Positions 1 through 7,519 of a DNA stretch of 64,000 nucleotides are shown piece by piece. Under the pieces are notes generated by a model, which was not told where the DNA came from, made no database searches, and saw only the letters and a program-made list of their open reading frames with translations. Position 1 is the stretch's first letter, and each line of letters opens with the position of its first letter. This DNA comes from Pseudoduganella armeniaca (lineage in GTDB: Bacteria > Pseudomonadota > Gammaproteobacteria > Burkholderiales > Burkholderiaceae_D): positions 5,146,001-5,210,000 of the forward strand of contig NZ_CP028324.1 of NCBI RefSeq assembly GCF_003028855.1. Reading direction: 5' to 3'. A program made the translations under genes and the position numbers.

Positions 1-1
1 C

Positions 2-427
2 GCCTTCTGGCAAGGCTACCGGGGGCACCAGCTGATGATCTATTCCAAGCCGGACGGTTCCGGCCAAGTGTCGGCCTGGCTGAGCCTGATGCGCGCCGAC
101 GGCGCCCGGTTCAGCGCGCGTGAACAGCAAGCGATGGGCCATGCGGCCCAGGCCGTACTGACGGCGCAGCAGGTCTGGCGGGCCAAGGCCGCGCGGGCGC
201 GGGCGGCCCAGCCGGCGCCGGCAACGCCGCTGACGGGCCGCGAACTGGCCGTCGCCCATGCTTATGCGGATGGCCGGCCCGTCAAGGAAGTCGCGCGGCT
301 GATGGGCGTATCGACCTCGACGGTGCAGTGCCACTTGGCGCGCATCTACCGCAAGCTGGGCGTGCACAGCAAGATCGCGCTGCGCAAGGTGCTGCAGGAC
401 CGGCGCAGCCGGCCCCGTTGCGGCTGA
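2..427 (+). CDS. LuxR-type HTH regulator, C-terminal part (cut by window start)
   Basis: The reading frame is open from base 2, so the 5' end lies outside the window. The last ~65 residues form a LuxR/NarL-type DNA-binding domain: LTGRELAVAHAYADG is followed by the helix-turn-helix VKEVARLMGVSTSTVQCHL and the closing ARIYRKLGVHSK. The part before it could be the end of a ligand-sensing domain (GAF- or autoinducer-like), but too little is present to tell. The protein is probably a DNA-binding transcription regulator. Its ligand and targets cannot be read from the sequence. The next gene is convergent, 6 bases away. Confidence 0.8.
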   Translation, partial: AFWQGYRGHQLMIYSKPDGSGQVSAWLSLMRADGARFSAREQQAMGHAAQAVLTAQQVWRAKAARARAAQPAPATPLTGRELAVAHAYADGRPVKEVARLMGVSTSTVQCHLARIYRKLGVHSKIALRKVLQDRRSRPRCG

Positions 428-433
428 ATCCGC

Positions 434-907
434 TCAGGGCGCGGGAGCCGGTGCCTGCGGCTGGGCCTGGGACTGGGCCTTATCCTGCACGATCAGCGCC
501 GCCAGCTGGGATTGCGCGCCGACCAGTTCCATCGTGACCACCTTGTCGGCCGGGATCGTCAGCGTCTGCGGACCGTGCCAGTCGTTCTTCTGGCGGCTCA
601 CCAGGCGATTGCCCTGGCCGCCATCCTGGCGCGTGAAGGGCTGCACATAATAAACGTCCTCCAGCTGCACGTGCGCCGCGCCCACCTGGCGCAGCACGCC
701 AAAGAACATCTGCCCGTTCGCCAGTTGCACTGCGTAGCGCTGCCCTACCGGCCCCGGCTCGAACGCCGGGCGGTCCTGCTGGCGCCATGCCAGCGCCGCG
801 TGCGCCAGCAGCGCGCCGGTCGCCAAGGTTGCCAGCAGCAGTGCGGCGGTGGCGCGCCAACCGCCGCCCACGGGCTGGGTGGAAGGGGTATCGTACTGCG
901 TGGTCAT
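434..907 (-). CDS. Hypothetical single-pass membrane protein
   Basis: The protein has 157 residues when started at the ATG at 907, with GGATC a few bases upstream. A longer frame runs into the IS element boundary and is less likely. Residues ~17-39 form one hydrophobic segment (ATAALLLATLATGALLAHAA). A probably periplasmic domain follows, with a small beta-rich pattern (YAVQLANGQMFFGVL, VQLEDVYYVQPF) and a Pro/Ala/Gln-rich tail. I recognise no functional family. The IS1595 element begins 73 bases upstream of the start, so the native promoter region is now partly separated from its former upstream sequence. Confidence 0.65.
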   Translation of the reverse strand: MTTQYDTPSTQPVGGGWRATAALLLATLATGALLAHAALAWRQQDRPAFEPGPVGQRYAVQLANGQMFFGVLRQVGAAHVQLEDVYYVQPFTRQDGGQGNRLVSRQKNDWHGPQTLTIPADKVVTMELVGAQSQLAALIVQDKAQSQAQPQAPAPAP

Positions 908-980
908 AGGGATCCTGGAGTCGGCTAAGTTGCCAATTATATATATTCCAGCCGATGTCCTGGCGAACTGCCCATGAAAA

Positions 981-2085
981 GGCGCTGTGCCCCGGTCCCA
1001 ATGAACTTTCCAGCTCAACCACGGTCTTACCCATCAGTCAGCTGAACTGAACGGGAGGAACCATGGACTCGCAGCAATTCCAGGCAATGCAGGCGCAGGT
1101 GCGGCAACTGCTGGTTGATCTGACCGGCAAGCAGCTCGACGAGCTGCGGGAGATGTTCGACCGCTGCACGTCGCTGGCCGACTGCCTGGCGATCATCGAG
1201 GCGCGCGGCAACCGCATGCGCCGTTGTCCCCATTGCCAGGGCGAGCGCCTGTACCGCCACGGCGTCTTTTATGGTCTGCAACGCTATCGCTGCCGTGAGT
1301 GCGGCGCCAGCTTCAACGCGCTGACCGGCACCCCGCTGGCCTTCATCCGGCTGCGCGAGAAATGGCTGCCGTTCCTGCAGTGCATGCTGAACTCGATGAC
1401 GGTACGTGGGGCAGCGCAGGCCATCGGCATCCACCGCAACACCAGCTTTCGCTGGCGCCATCGCTTCATGATGATGGCCAAGGACGCGCGCGCCCTGCCG
1501 CTGGGCGGCATTGTCGAGGCGGACGAAACGTACATTCTCGAATCGCAGAAGGGCTCGCGCCACCTGACCCGGCCGGCACGCCGCCGCGGCGGCACGGCCA
1601 GCCACCGTGGACCCAGCAAGGAGCATGACTGCATCCTGGTCGCGTGCGACCGGACCGGCAAGGCCAGCGATTTCGTCACCGGGTGTGGGCCGGTGACGGC
1701 CGCGCAATTGCAGCAATGCCTGCCGCCGGTGCTGGCGCCGGGCGTGCTGCTGGCGACCGACGGGGCCGTGGCGTACAAGGCTTTTGCCAGGGCAGCAGGG
1801 ATCGAGCACCGCGCCGTCAACATAGCGGCCGGAGAGCGCGTCGTGGACGACATCATCCACGTCCAGACCGTCAACAGCTACCACGGCCGCTTCAAGAGCT
1901 GGCTGCGCCGTTTCCACGGTGTCGCGAGTAAATACCTGCCCAACTACCTGGGCTGGCGCCATGCCCTCGACGGCGGGCGCGTGCCGACACCGCAGCATTT
2001 CCTTCGCGCAGTCCTGTTCCTCCTCGTCATTTGATGGCCAGGGCGATGCCGGCGGGCTACTTCATTGGGACCGGGGCACAGCGCC
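981..2085 (+). mobile_element. Complete IS1595-family insertion sequence
   Basis: The element is 1105 bp long with perfect 25-bp terminal inverted repeats at 981-1005 and 2061-2085; the left end begins GGCGCTGTGCCCCGGTCCCA. It is flanked by an 8-bp direct repeat, CATGAAAA, at 973-980 and 2086-2093. Eight-bp target duplications are usual for IS1595 elements. One transposase gene fills it. Perfect ends, an intact duplication and an unbroken transposase point to a recent and probably active insertion. It lies in the A/T run at the end of the eda terminator and leaves the hairpin intact. Confidence 0.93.
1063..2034 (+). CDS. IS1595-family transposase (ISXO2-like)
   Basis: This is a 323-residue transposase filling the IS element. 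A zinc-ribbon with two Cys pairs (CPHC at ~52-55 and CREC at ~74-77) probably binds the inverted repeats. An HTH-like stretch follows (AAQAIGIHRNTSFRWRHRF), then the DDE-type catalytic core. Visible acidic residues are in GIVEADETYI (first Asp) and LLATDGAVAYKAF (second Asp). The third motif reads VNSYHGRFKSWLRRFHG, with Asn-x-x-His as in many ISXO2-like proteins. The start has GGGAGGAACC just upstream. No frameshift or internal stop is present, so it looks functional. Confidence 0.93.
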   Translation: MDSQQFQAMQAQVRQLLVDLTGKQLDELREMFDRCTSLADCLAIIEARGNRMRRCPHCQGERLYRHGVFYGLQRYRCRECGASFNALTGTPLAFIRLREKWLPFLQCMLNSMTVRGAAQAIGIHRNTSFRWRHRFMMMAKDARALPLGGIVEADETYILESQKGSRHLTRPARRRGGTASHRGPSKEHDCILVACDRTGKASDFVTGCGPVTAAQLQQCLPPVLAPGVLLATDGAVAYKAFARAAGIEHRAVNIAAGERVVDDIIHVQTVNSYHGRFKSWLRRFHGVASKYLPNYLGWRHALDGGRVPTPQHFLRAVLFLLVI

Positions 2086-2089
2086 CATG

Positions 2090-2113
2090 AAAAAACGGCG
2101 CCCGCGGGCGCCG
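2090..2113 (-). terminator. Rho-independent terminator of eda
   Basis: Read on the minus strand, an 18-bp perfect GC-rich palindrome (CGGCGCCCGCGGGCGCCG, 2096-2113) is followed by six T residues (2095-2090). It lies just past the eda stop codon. The T run is shared with the 8-bp target duplication of the IS element, so the insertion stopped right at the end of this terminator. Confidence 0.8.
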
Positions 2114-2134
2114 TCGTGATCGGTAAGCGAAACC

Positions 2135-2755
2135 TCAGCCGCGCAGCGCGCTGGCCGCCTTGGCCAGTGCCGTGATGTGGTCCCAGTCACCCGCCTTCAT
2201 GGCGTCCTTCGGCGTCAGCCAGGAGCCGCCCACGCAGGCCACGTTCTTCAGCGCCAGGAAGGCCGGCGCCGTCTCCTGCGAGATGCCGCCGGTCGGGCAG
2301 AACGTGATGTCCGACAGCGGACCGGCAATGGCGTTGAGCATGCCGACGCCGCCAGCGGGGACGGCCGGGAACAGCTTCAGCTGCTTGTAGCCTTGCTCGC
2401 GCGCCTTCATCACTTCCGATGGCGTCATCACGCCCGGCAGCAGCGGCAGGCCGGACGACTTCTGCGCCGCGATCAGCGCATCCGTCAGGCCCGGCGAGAC
2501 GCCGAACACGGCACCCGCGTCGCGCGCGGCGGCGAATTCCTCCGGCTGCGTCAGCGTGCCGACACCGACGATGGCGCCTTCGACTTCGCTCATGGCGCGG
2601 ATCGCACCGAGGCCGTGCGGCGTGCGCAGCGTGACTTCGAGCACGCGGATGCCGCCGGCGACCAGGGCCTTGGCCAGTGGTACCGCGTGGTCGGGATCGT
2701 CGATCGCGATCACCGGGATCACGGCCGAGGTACGCATAATGTCGAGCAGGTTCAT
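2135..2755 (-). CDS. eda: KDPG/KHG aldolase
   Basis: This 206-residue class I aldolase cleaves 2-keto-3-deoxy-6-phosphogluconate to pyruvate and glyceraldehyde-3-phosphate, the last step of the Entner-Doudoroff pathway. Family features seen are PVIAIDDPDHAVPLAKALVAGG and EVTLRT near the N-terminus, GVGTL in the middle, KLFPA with the Schiff-base Lys (~133), and CPTGGI near the C-terminus. The length is typical. It starts 3 bases after the edd stop, so the two are almost certainly one transcription unit, ending at the hairpin at 2096-2113. Confidence 0.96.
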   Translation of the reverse strand: MNLLDIMRTSAVIPVIAIDDPDHAVPLAKALVAGGIRVLEVTLRTPHGLGAIRAMSEVEGAIVGVGTLTQPEEFAAARDAGAVFGVSPGLTDALIAAQKSSGLPLLPGVMTPSEVMKAREQGYKQLKLFPAVPAGGVGMLNAIAGPLSDITFCPTGGISQETAPAFLALKNVACVGGSWLTPKDAMKAGDWDHITALAKAASALRG

Positions 2756-2758
2756 GTT

Positions 2759-4678
2759 TTACGCTTTCTTGGCAAGGAAATCTTCATCGGAACCGGGCAC
2801 CGTATTGCCCACGTTGTCGCCGCCGTGCAGTTCGACGGTGGTGTCGCGCGCGGATGGCAGGCCGAACGTCGTCGCGCCCTGCTCCGCCGCCGAAACGCTG
2901 TGGCGGAACATGCCGAACAGCTCGCGGCCCATGCCGACATGGCTCGGCGTCAGGTCGGCCTGCGCCTGGGCGCGGGCGTGCCACACCTTCGACTCGACCT
3001 TCGCTTCCAGCACGCCGGTGGCGGCGTCCAGGTGGATGATGTCGCCGTCGCGCACCAGGCCGAGCGGACCGCCGGCCAGGATTTCCGGCGACACGTGGAT
3101 CGCGGCAGGCACCTTGCCCGAAGCGCCCGACATGCGGCCGTCCGTCACCAGCGCCACCTTGCGGCCGGCATCCTGCAGGTTGGCCAGCGCCGGCGTCAGC
3201 GCATGCAGTTCTGGCATGCCGTTGGCGCGCGGGCCCTGGAAGCGGATCACGGCCACGAAGTCGCGGTCGAGCTGGCCGGCTTTATACGCGGCCATGAAAT
3301 CCTCCTGCGAATTGAACACCAGCGCCGGCGCTTCCACCGCGCGGTGCTCCGGCTTGACGGCCGAGACCTTCATGATGGCGCGGCCCAGGTTGCCGTCCAC
3401 CAGCACCATGCCGCCGTCCTTCGAGAACGGTTCGGCCGCAGTGCGCACCACGTTAGTGTCGCCCGACACGGCCGGCGAATCCTTGAACACCACGCCCTTG
3501 TCGCCTTCGCCCAGGAACGGCTCCTTGCAGTGGTTGCGCAGGCCCTCGCCCAGCACCGTCTTGACGTCGTCGTGCAGCAGGCCCGCATCCAGCAGTTCGC
3601 GGATGACGAAGCCGGTGCCGCCGGCCGCGTGGAAGTGGTTCACGTCCGCATCGCCGTTCGGGTAGATGCGCGCCAGGAGCGGCACCACGGCGGACAGGTC
3701 GTTGAAGTCGTCCCAGTCGATCACGATGCCGGCCGCCTTGGCGATGGCCGGCAGGTGCAGCGTGTGATTGGTCGAGCCGCCCGTCGCCAGCAGAGCGACG
3801 ATGGCGTTGACGATCGATTTCTCGTCGACCACGTGGCCGACGGGGATGTATTCGTTGCCCTGCTCCGTGATCAGCGCGGCACGGCGCGCGGCCGCCGCCG
3901 TCAGCTCGTCACGCAGCGCCGTGCCCGGCGTGATGAACGCGGCGCCCGGCAGGTGCAGGCCCATCACTTCCATCAGCATCTGGTTGCTGTTGGCAGTGCC
4001 GTAGAACGTGCAGGTGCCGGCGCCATGGTACGACTGCGCCTCGCCTTCCAGCAGTTCCTCGCGGGTGGCCTTGCCCTGCGCATAGCGCTGGCGGATCGCC
4101 GCCTTTTCCTTGTTCGACAGGCCCGACGTCATCGGCCCGGCCGGCACGAACACGGCCGGCAGGTGGCCGAAGTGCAGCGCGCCGATCAACAGGCCCGGCA
4201 CGATCTTGTCGCACACGCCCAGGTACAGCACGGAATCGAACATATTGTGCGACAGCGCGACGGCCGTGCTCATCGCGATCGTATCGCGCGAGAACAGCGA
4301 CAGCTCCATGCCCGGCTGGCCCTGCGTGACGCCATCGCACATGGCGGGCACGCCGCCGGCGAACTGCGCCACCGCACCCACTTCGCGCACGGCTTCCTTG
4401 ATCACTTTCGGGAAGTACTCGAACGGCTGGTGCGCCGACAGCATGTCGTTGTAGGCCGAGACGATGGCGACGGAAGGTTTTTTCACTTCCTTGAGCAGCA
4501 GCTTGTCGTTGGCAGGGAATGCGGCGAAGCCGTGAGCGAGGTTGGTGCAGGACAGCGTGCCGCGCTGCGGGCCCTTGACGCGGGCCGCTTCGAGATGCGC
4601 CAGGTAGGCGCCACGCGACGGACGGCTGCGCGCAATGATGCGCGCAGTGACTTTTTCGAGGACTGGGTGCAAGGCCAT
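2759..4678 (-). CDS. edd: Phosphogluconate dehydratase
   Basis: This 639-residue IlvD/Edd-family dehydratase converts 6-phosphogluconate to KDPG. Iron-sulfur and metal-site motifs are visible: SCTNLAHG, AMCDGVTQGQPGMELSLFSRD with the conserved Cys, GVCDKIVPGLLIG, and GRMSGASGKVPAAIHV towards the C-terminus. It is slightly longer than E. coli Edd. It is the first gene of a leftward edd-eda pair. A HexR-like box sits 25 bp before its start codon, so repression relieved by KDPG is likely. The pgi-zwf group faces the other way. Confidence 0.96.
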   Translation of the reverse strand: MALHPVLEKVTARIIARSRPSRGAYLAHLEAARVKGPQRGTLSCTNLAHGFAAFPANDKLLLKEVKKPSVAIVSAYNDMLSAHQPFEYFPKVIKEAVREVGAVAQFAGGVPAMCDGVTQGQPGMELSLFSRDTIAMSTAVALSHNMFDSVLYLGVCDKIVPGLLIGALHFGHLPAVFVPAGPMTSGLSNKEKAAIRQRYAQGKATREELLEGEAQSYHGAGTCTFYGTANSNQMLMEVMGLHLPGAAFITPGTALRDELTAAAARRAALITEQGNEYIPVGHVVDEKSIVNAIVALLATGGSTNHTLHLPAIAKAAGIVIDWDDFNDLSAVVPLLARIYPNGDADVNHFHAAGGTGFVIRELLDAGLLHDDVKTVLGEGLRNHCKEPFLGEGDKGVVFKDSPAVSGDTNVVRTAAEPFSKDGGMVLVDGNLGRAIMKVSAVKPEHRAVEAPALVFNSQEDFMAAYKAGQLDRDFVAVIRFQGPRANGMPELHALTPALANLQDAGRKVALVTDGRMSGASGKVPAAIHVSPEILAGGPLGLVRDGDIIHLDAATGVLEAKVESKVWHARAQAQADLTPSHVGMGRELFGMFRHSVSAAEQGATTFGLPSARDTTVELHGGDNVGNTVPGSDEDFLAKKA

Positions 4679-4702
4679 TATGCTTCCTTATCGATGAATT
4701 CC

Positions 4703-4717
4703 CGAAATTTTACTACA
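4703..4717 (-). promoter_or_regulatory. HexR-like operator before edd
   Basis: On the minus strand it reads TGTAGTAAAATTTCG, 25 bases upstream of the edd start codon. It matches the pattern TGTAGTANNNTTTCN found twice before zwf, and a related form before pgi. HexR of Proteobacteria is known to bind near-palindromic TGTARTNNNATTACA-like sites. The assignment rests on this similarity and on hexR lying in the cluster. Confidence 0.6.
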
Positions 4718-4754
4718 ATGCGTGGCAGCGTGCATTTTTCCGCCGTTTCGGAGT

Positions 4755-4785
4755 ATGGGTATGGCGCAGCTGGTAGCGCGAACAT
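4755..4785 (+). other. tRNA 5'-half-like fragment (D-arm)
   Basis: The bases GCGC-AGCTGGTA-GCGC (4764-4779) form a textbook tRNA D-arm, with an 8-nt loop containing GG and T-G at the two positions before it. No matching anticodon arm, T-arm (GTTCRANNC) or 3' acceptor strand follows. It is therefore at most a tRNA remnant or a chance D-arm, not a working tRNA gene. It sits in the edd-pgi divergent region. Confidence 0.25.
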
Positions 4786-4825
4786 CAGGCCGGGATGAAA
4801 TTTTTCGCTTCAATGCGACGACTGG

Positions 4826-4840
4826 CGTAGTGAATTTACC
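4826..4840 (+). promoter_or_regulatory. HexR-like operator before pgi
   Basis: CGTAGTGAATTTACC lies 49 bases upstream of the pgi start codon. It shares GTAGT-N-AA-TTT with the boxes before edd and zwf but is more degenerate. The surrounding divergent interval (4679-4888) also holds the edd box and a tRNA-like D-arm. Confidence 0.5.
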
Positions 4841-4888
4841 CGCTTTTCCTGTATAGTTAGCCAATATTCCCAACTGACTCATCATTCC

Positions 4889-6538
4889 ATGCGCCAGCCT
4901 GCACTCACGACCACCGTCAGCTACCAAGCCCTGCAATCCCACGCCGCCGAAGCGCGCGACTGGCAGATGCGCCAGCTGTTCGCCGCCGATCCCCAGCGCT
5001 TTCCCGCGCTGACCGTCGACGCGGCCGGCCTGTTCCTGGACTATTCGAAAAACCGCCTGGATGGGCGCACCGTCGAGCTGTTGGTCGACCTGGCACGCGA
5101 ACGCGGCGTCGAGGCGCAGCGCGACGCCATGTTTGCCGGCGACAAAATTAATCTTACCGAACATCGCAGCGTGCTGCACACGGCCCTGCGTATGCCGCGC
5201 GGCAAGGCGCTGGTGGTGGACGGCCAGGACGTCAATGCCGACGTGCACGCCGTGCTCGACCGCGTGAAAGCCTTTACCGACAAGGTGCGCAACGGCACCT
5301 GGCTGGGCTATAGCGGCAAGCCGATCACCGACATCGTCAACATCGGCATCGGCGGCTCCGACCTCGGCCCGAAGATGGCCGTGCTGGCGCTGCGCTCGTA
5401 TGCCCATCCGCGCCTGAAGATGCACTTCGTCTCCAACGTGGACGGGCACGACATGGATGCCGTGCTGGCCCAGGTCAACCACGAGACGACCCTGTTCATC
5501 GTCGCGTCCAAGACCTTCACGACGGCCGAGACGATGCTGAACGCCCAGACGGCGCGGCGCTGGTTCCTGTGCGAAGGCCGCGAGGAAGACCTGGCGCGCC
5601 ACTTCGTGGCCGTCTCCACCAACAAGGAAGCCGTCAGCAAGTTCGGCATCGACCTGGACAATATGTTCCCGTTCTGGGACTGGGTCGGCGGGCGCTACTC
5701 GGTCTGGTCGGCGATCGGCCTGTCGGTCGCGCTGGCGGTCGGCTTCGGCTACTTCCAGACCATGCTGGAAGGCGCCCATGCGATGGACGAGCACTTCCGC
5801 ACCGCGCCGCTGGCGCAGAACATGCCGGTGCTGCTGGCGTTGATCGGCTTCTGGAACCGCCAGTTCCTGGGCGCCACCTCGCTGTCGATCGCGCCGTATC
5901 ACCAGGACCTGAACCGCTTCCCGGCCTACCTGCAGCAGCTCGACATGGAAAGCAACGGCAAGCGCGTCACCAAGGGCGGCCAGCCGGTCGACACGCCGAC
6001 CTGCCCGATCGTCTGGGGCGAGTGCGGCACCAACGCACAGCATGCCTACTTCCAGCTGCTGCACCAGGGCACGGACGTGGTGCCGATCGACTTCATCGCC
6101 GCACTGCGCGCCACGCACGACCTGGCAGGCCATCACGACGCGCTGCTGGCCAACTGCTTCGCGCAGTCGGAAGCGTTCATGAAGGGCAAGTCGGCCGACG
6201 AGGTACGCGCCGAGCTGCAGGCCCAGGGCCTGACGGACGCCAAAATCGATGAGCTGGTGCCGCACAAGACCTTCCCCGGCAACCGCCCGTCCAACACGAT
6301 CCTGATGGACCAGCTGACACCCGCCACCCTGGGCGCGCTGATCGCGCTGTACGAGCACAAGACCTTCGTGCAGGGCGTGATCTGGGACATCGCCAGCTTC
6401 GACCAGTGGGGCGTGGAACTGGGCAAGGTGCTGGCCAAGAAAATCCAGGCCGAGCTGGAGGGCGACGTCGATCCGGGCGCGCACGACAGCTCCACCAATG
6501 GCCTGATCGTGATGGCGAAAGGCGCGAAAGTCCCATGA
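4889..6538 (+). CDS. pgi: Glucose-6-phosphate isomerase
   Basis: This 549-residue cytoplasmic enzyme interconverts glucose-6-phosphate and fructose-6-phosphate. Family signatures present are NIGIGGSDLGPKM (~153-165), SKTFTTAETMLNA, the active-site region GGRYSVWSAIGL, ECGTNAQHAYFQLLHQGTD, and the C-terminal FDQWGVELGK. The length is normal (about 550). The start is an ATG followed by RQPALTTT. Its stop overlaps the next start (ATGA), so it is translationally coupled to the lactonase gene. Confidence 0.97.
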   Translation: MRQPALTTTVSYQALQSHAAEARDWQMRQLFAADPQRFPALTVDAAGLFLDYSKNRLDGRTVELLVDLARERGVEAQRDAMFAGDKINLTEHRSVLHTALRMPRGKALVVDGQDVNADVHAVLDRVKAFTDKVRNGTWLGYSGKPITDIVNIGIGGSDLGPKMAVLALRSYAHPRLKMHFVSNVDGHDMDAVLAQVNHETTLFIVASKTFTTAETMLNAQTARRWFLCEGREEDLARHFVAVSTNKEAVSKFGIDLDNMFPFWDWVGGRYSVWSAIGLSVALAVGFGYFQTMLEGAHAMDEHFRTAPLAQNMPVLLALIGFWNRQFLGATSLSIAPYHQDLNRFPAYLQQLDMESNGKRVTKGGQPVDTPTCPIVWGECGTNAQHAYFQLLHQGTDVVPIDFIAALRATHDLAGHHDALLANCFAQSEAFMKGKSADEVRAELQAQGLTDAKIDELVPHKTFPGNRPSNTILMDQLTPATLGALIALYEHKTFVQGVIWDIASFDQWGVELGKVLAKKIQAELEGDVDPGAHDSSTNGLIVMAKGAKVP

Positions 6539-7419
6539 GCGAGATCACCGTCGTCTGGCAGGACCGCATGCAGGTGGGCGAATGCCCGCTGTGGGAACCG
6601 CGCGAGCAGGCGCTGTACTGGGTCGACATCGACGGCTTCGCGGTGCACCGGCTGGTCGCCACCACCGGCCGCCATGACGCTTGGCCGATGACGGCCGAAC
6701 CGTCGGCGCTGGCGCGCCATGCGGCGGGCGGCGTGGTCGTCGCCACGCGCGCCGGCTTCGTCCATCTCGACCCCGCCACCGGCAACGTCACGCCGGTCGC
6801 GCCGGCGCCGTTCGACCAGACCAAGGCCCGCTTCAACGACGGCAAGGTGGACCCGGCCGGCCGCTTCTGGGTCGGCACGATCTACGAGCCGCGCGATCAA
6901 CCCGCCGCCGAGATGTATGTGCTGGAAAAAGGCCAGGTCCGACTGGCCTGGTCGGGCGGCATGACCAACTCGAACGGCCTGGGCTTCAGCCCGGACGGCA
7001 CGACGATGTACCACGCGGACACCACGTCGCACACGATCCGCCAGCTCGACTTCGACGCGAGCAGCGGCAGCGCGACCAACCTGCGCACCCTGGTCGAGTT
7101 CTCCCAGGACAAGGCCAACAACTACGGCGGCCGGCCGGACGGCGCCGCCGTCGACAGCGAAGGCAACTACTGGGTCGCCATGTTCGAGGGCGGCCGCATC
7201 GTCAAGCTGGCCCCCGACGGTACGCAGCTCGACGACATCGCACTGCCCGTGCGCTGCCCCACGATGGTGGCGTTCGGCGGGCCCGACCTGCGCACGCTGT
7301 ACATCACGAGCGCGGGCAAGCGGCCGCAGGCGGAACTGGACCAGTACCCGCTGTCCGGCACCGTGCTGGCGCTGCGTGTGCCCGTTGCCGGCCTCGAACA
7401 ACCGGCGTATGTTGGCTGA
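6535..7419 (+). CDS. SMP-30/gluconolactonase-family lactonase
   Basis: This is a 294-residue beta-propeller of the SMP-30/LRE family. Conserved metal-site stretches are visible: GECPLWEP with the N-terminal Glu, FNDGKVDPAGRFWVGT with the Asn, SNGLGFSPDGTTMYHADT, and RPDGAAVDSEGNYWVAM with the metal Asp. The ATG overlaps the pgi stop by 4 bases, which fixes the start. Family members hydrolyse sugar lactones. Lying between pgi and zwf, with no DevB/Pgl-type 6-phosphogluconolactonase in the window, it may hydrolyse the product of Zwf. A role on unphosphorylated gluconolactone is the alternative. Confidence 0.88.
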   Translation: MSEITVVWQDRMQVGECPLWEPREQALYWVDIDGFAVHRLVATTGRHDAWPMTAEPSALARHAAGGVVVATRAGFVHLDPATGNVTPVAPAPFDQTKARFNDGKVDPAGRFWVGTIYEPRDQPAAEMYVLEKGQVRLAWSGGMTNSNGLGFSPDGTTMYHADTTSHTIRQLDFDASSGSATNLRTLVEFSQDKANNYGGRPDGAAVDSEGNYWVAMFEGGRIVKLAPDGTQLDDIALPVRCPTMVAFGGPDLRTLYITSAGKRPQAELDQYPLSGTVLALRVPVAGLEQPAYVG

Positions 7420-7450
7420 GGCGGCGACGGCTTAGCAAACGACAGCATCC

Positions 7451-7497
7451 TGTAGTATATTTTCATCGGAACACGGATTTCCGGTAGTAATTTTCCA
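7451..7497 (+). promoter_or_regulatory. Two HexR-like operators before zwf
   Basis: TGTAGTATATTTTCA (7451-7465) and GGTAGTAATTTTCCA (7483-7497) lie in the same orientation, 32 bp apart (about three helix turns). Both match the edd box pattern. They occupy the promoter region directly upstream of zwf-hexR, which would give autoregulation of hexR. Confidence 0.6.
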
Positions 7498-7519
7498 CAG
7501 CATTCAACCTCTACATACT

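Noticed and set aside
2177..4798. Very long open frame opposite edd-eda
   Set aside because: Arg/His/Gln-rich composition and full overlap with the well-conserved edd and eda genes show it is an antisense artefact of high GC content.
4755..4830. Functional tRNA gene
   Set aside because: No anticodon stem-loop, T-arm or acceptor 3' strand can be matched to the D-arm.
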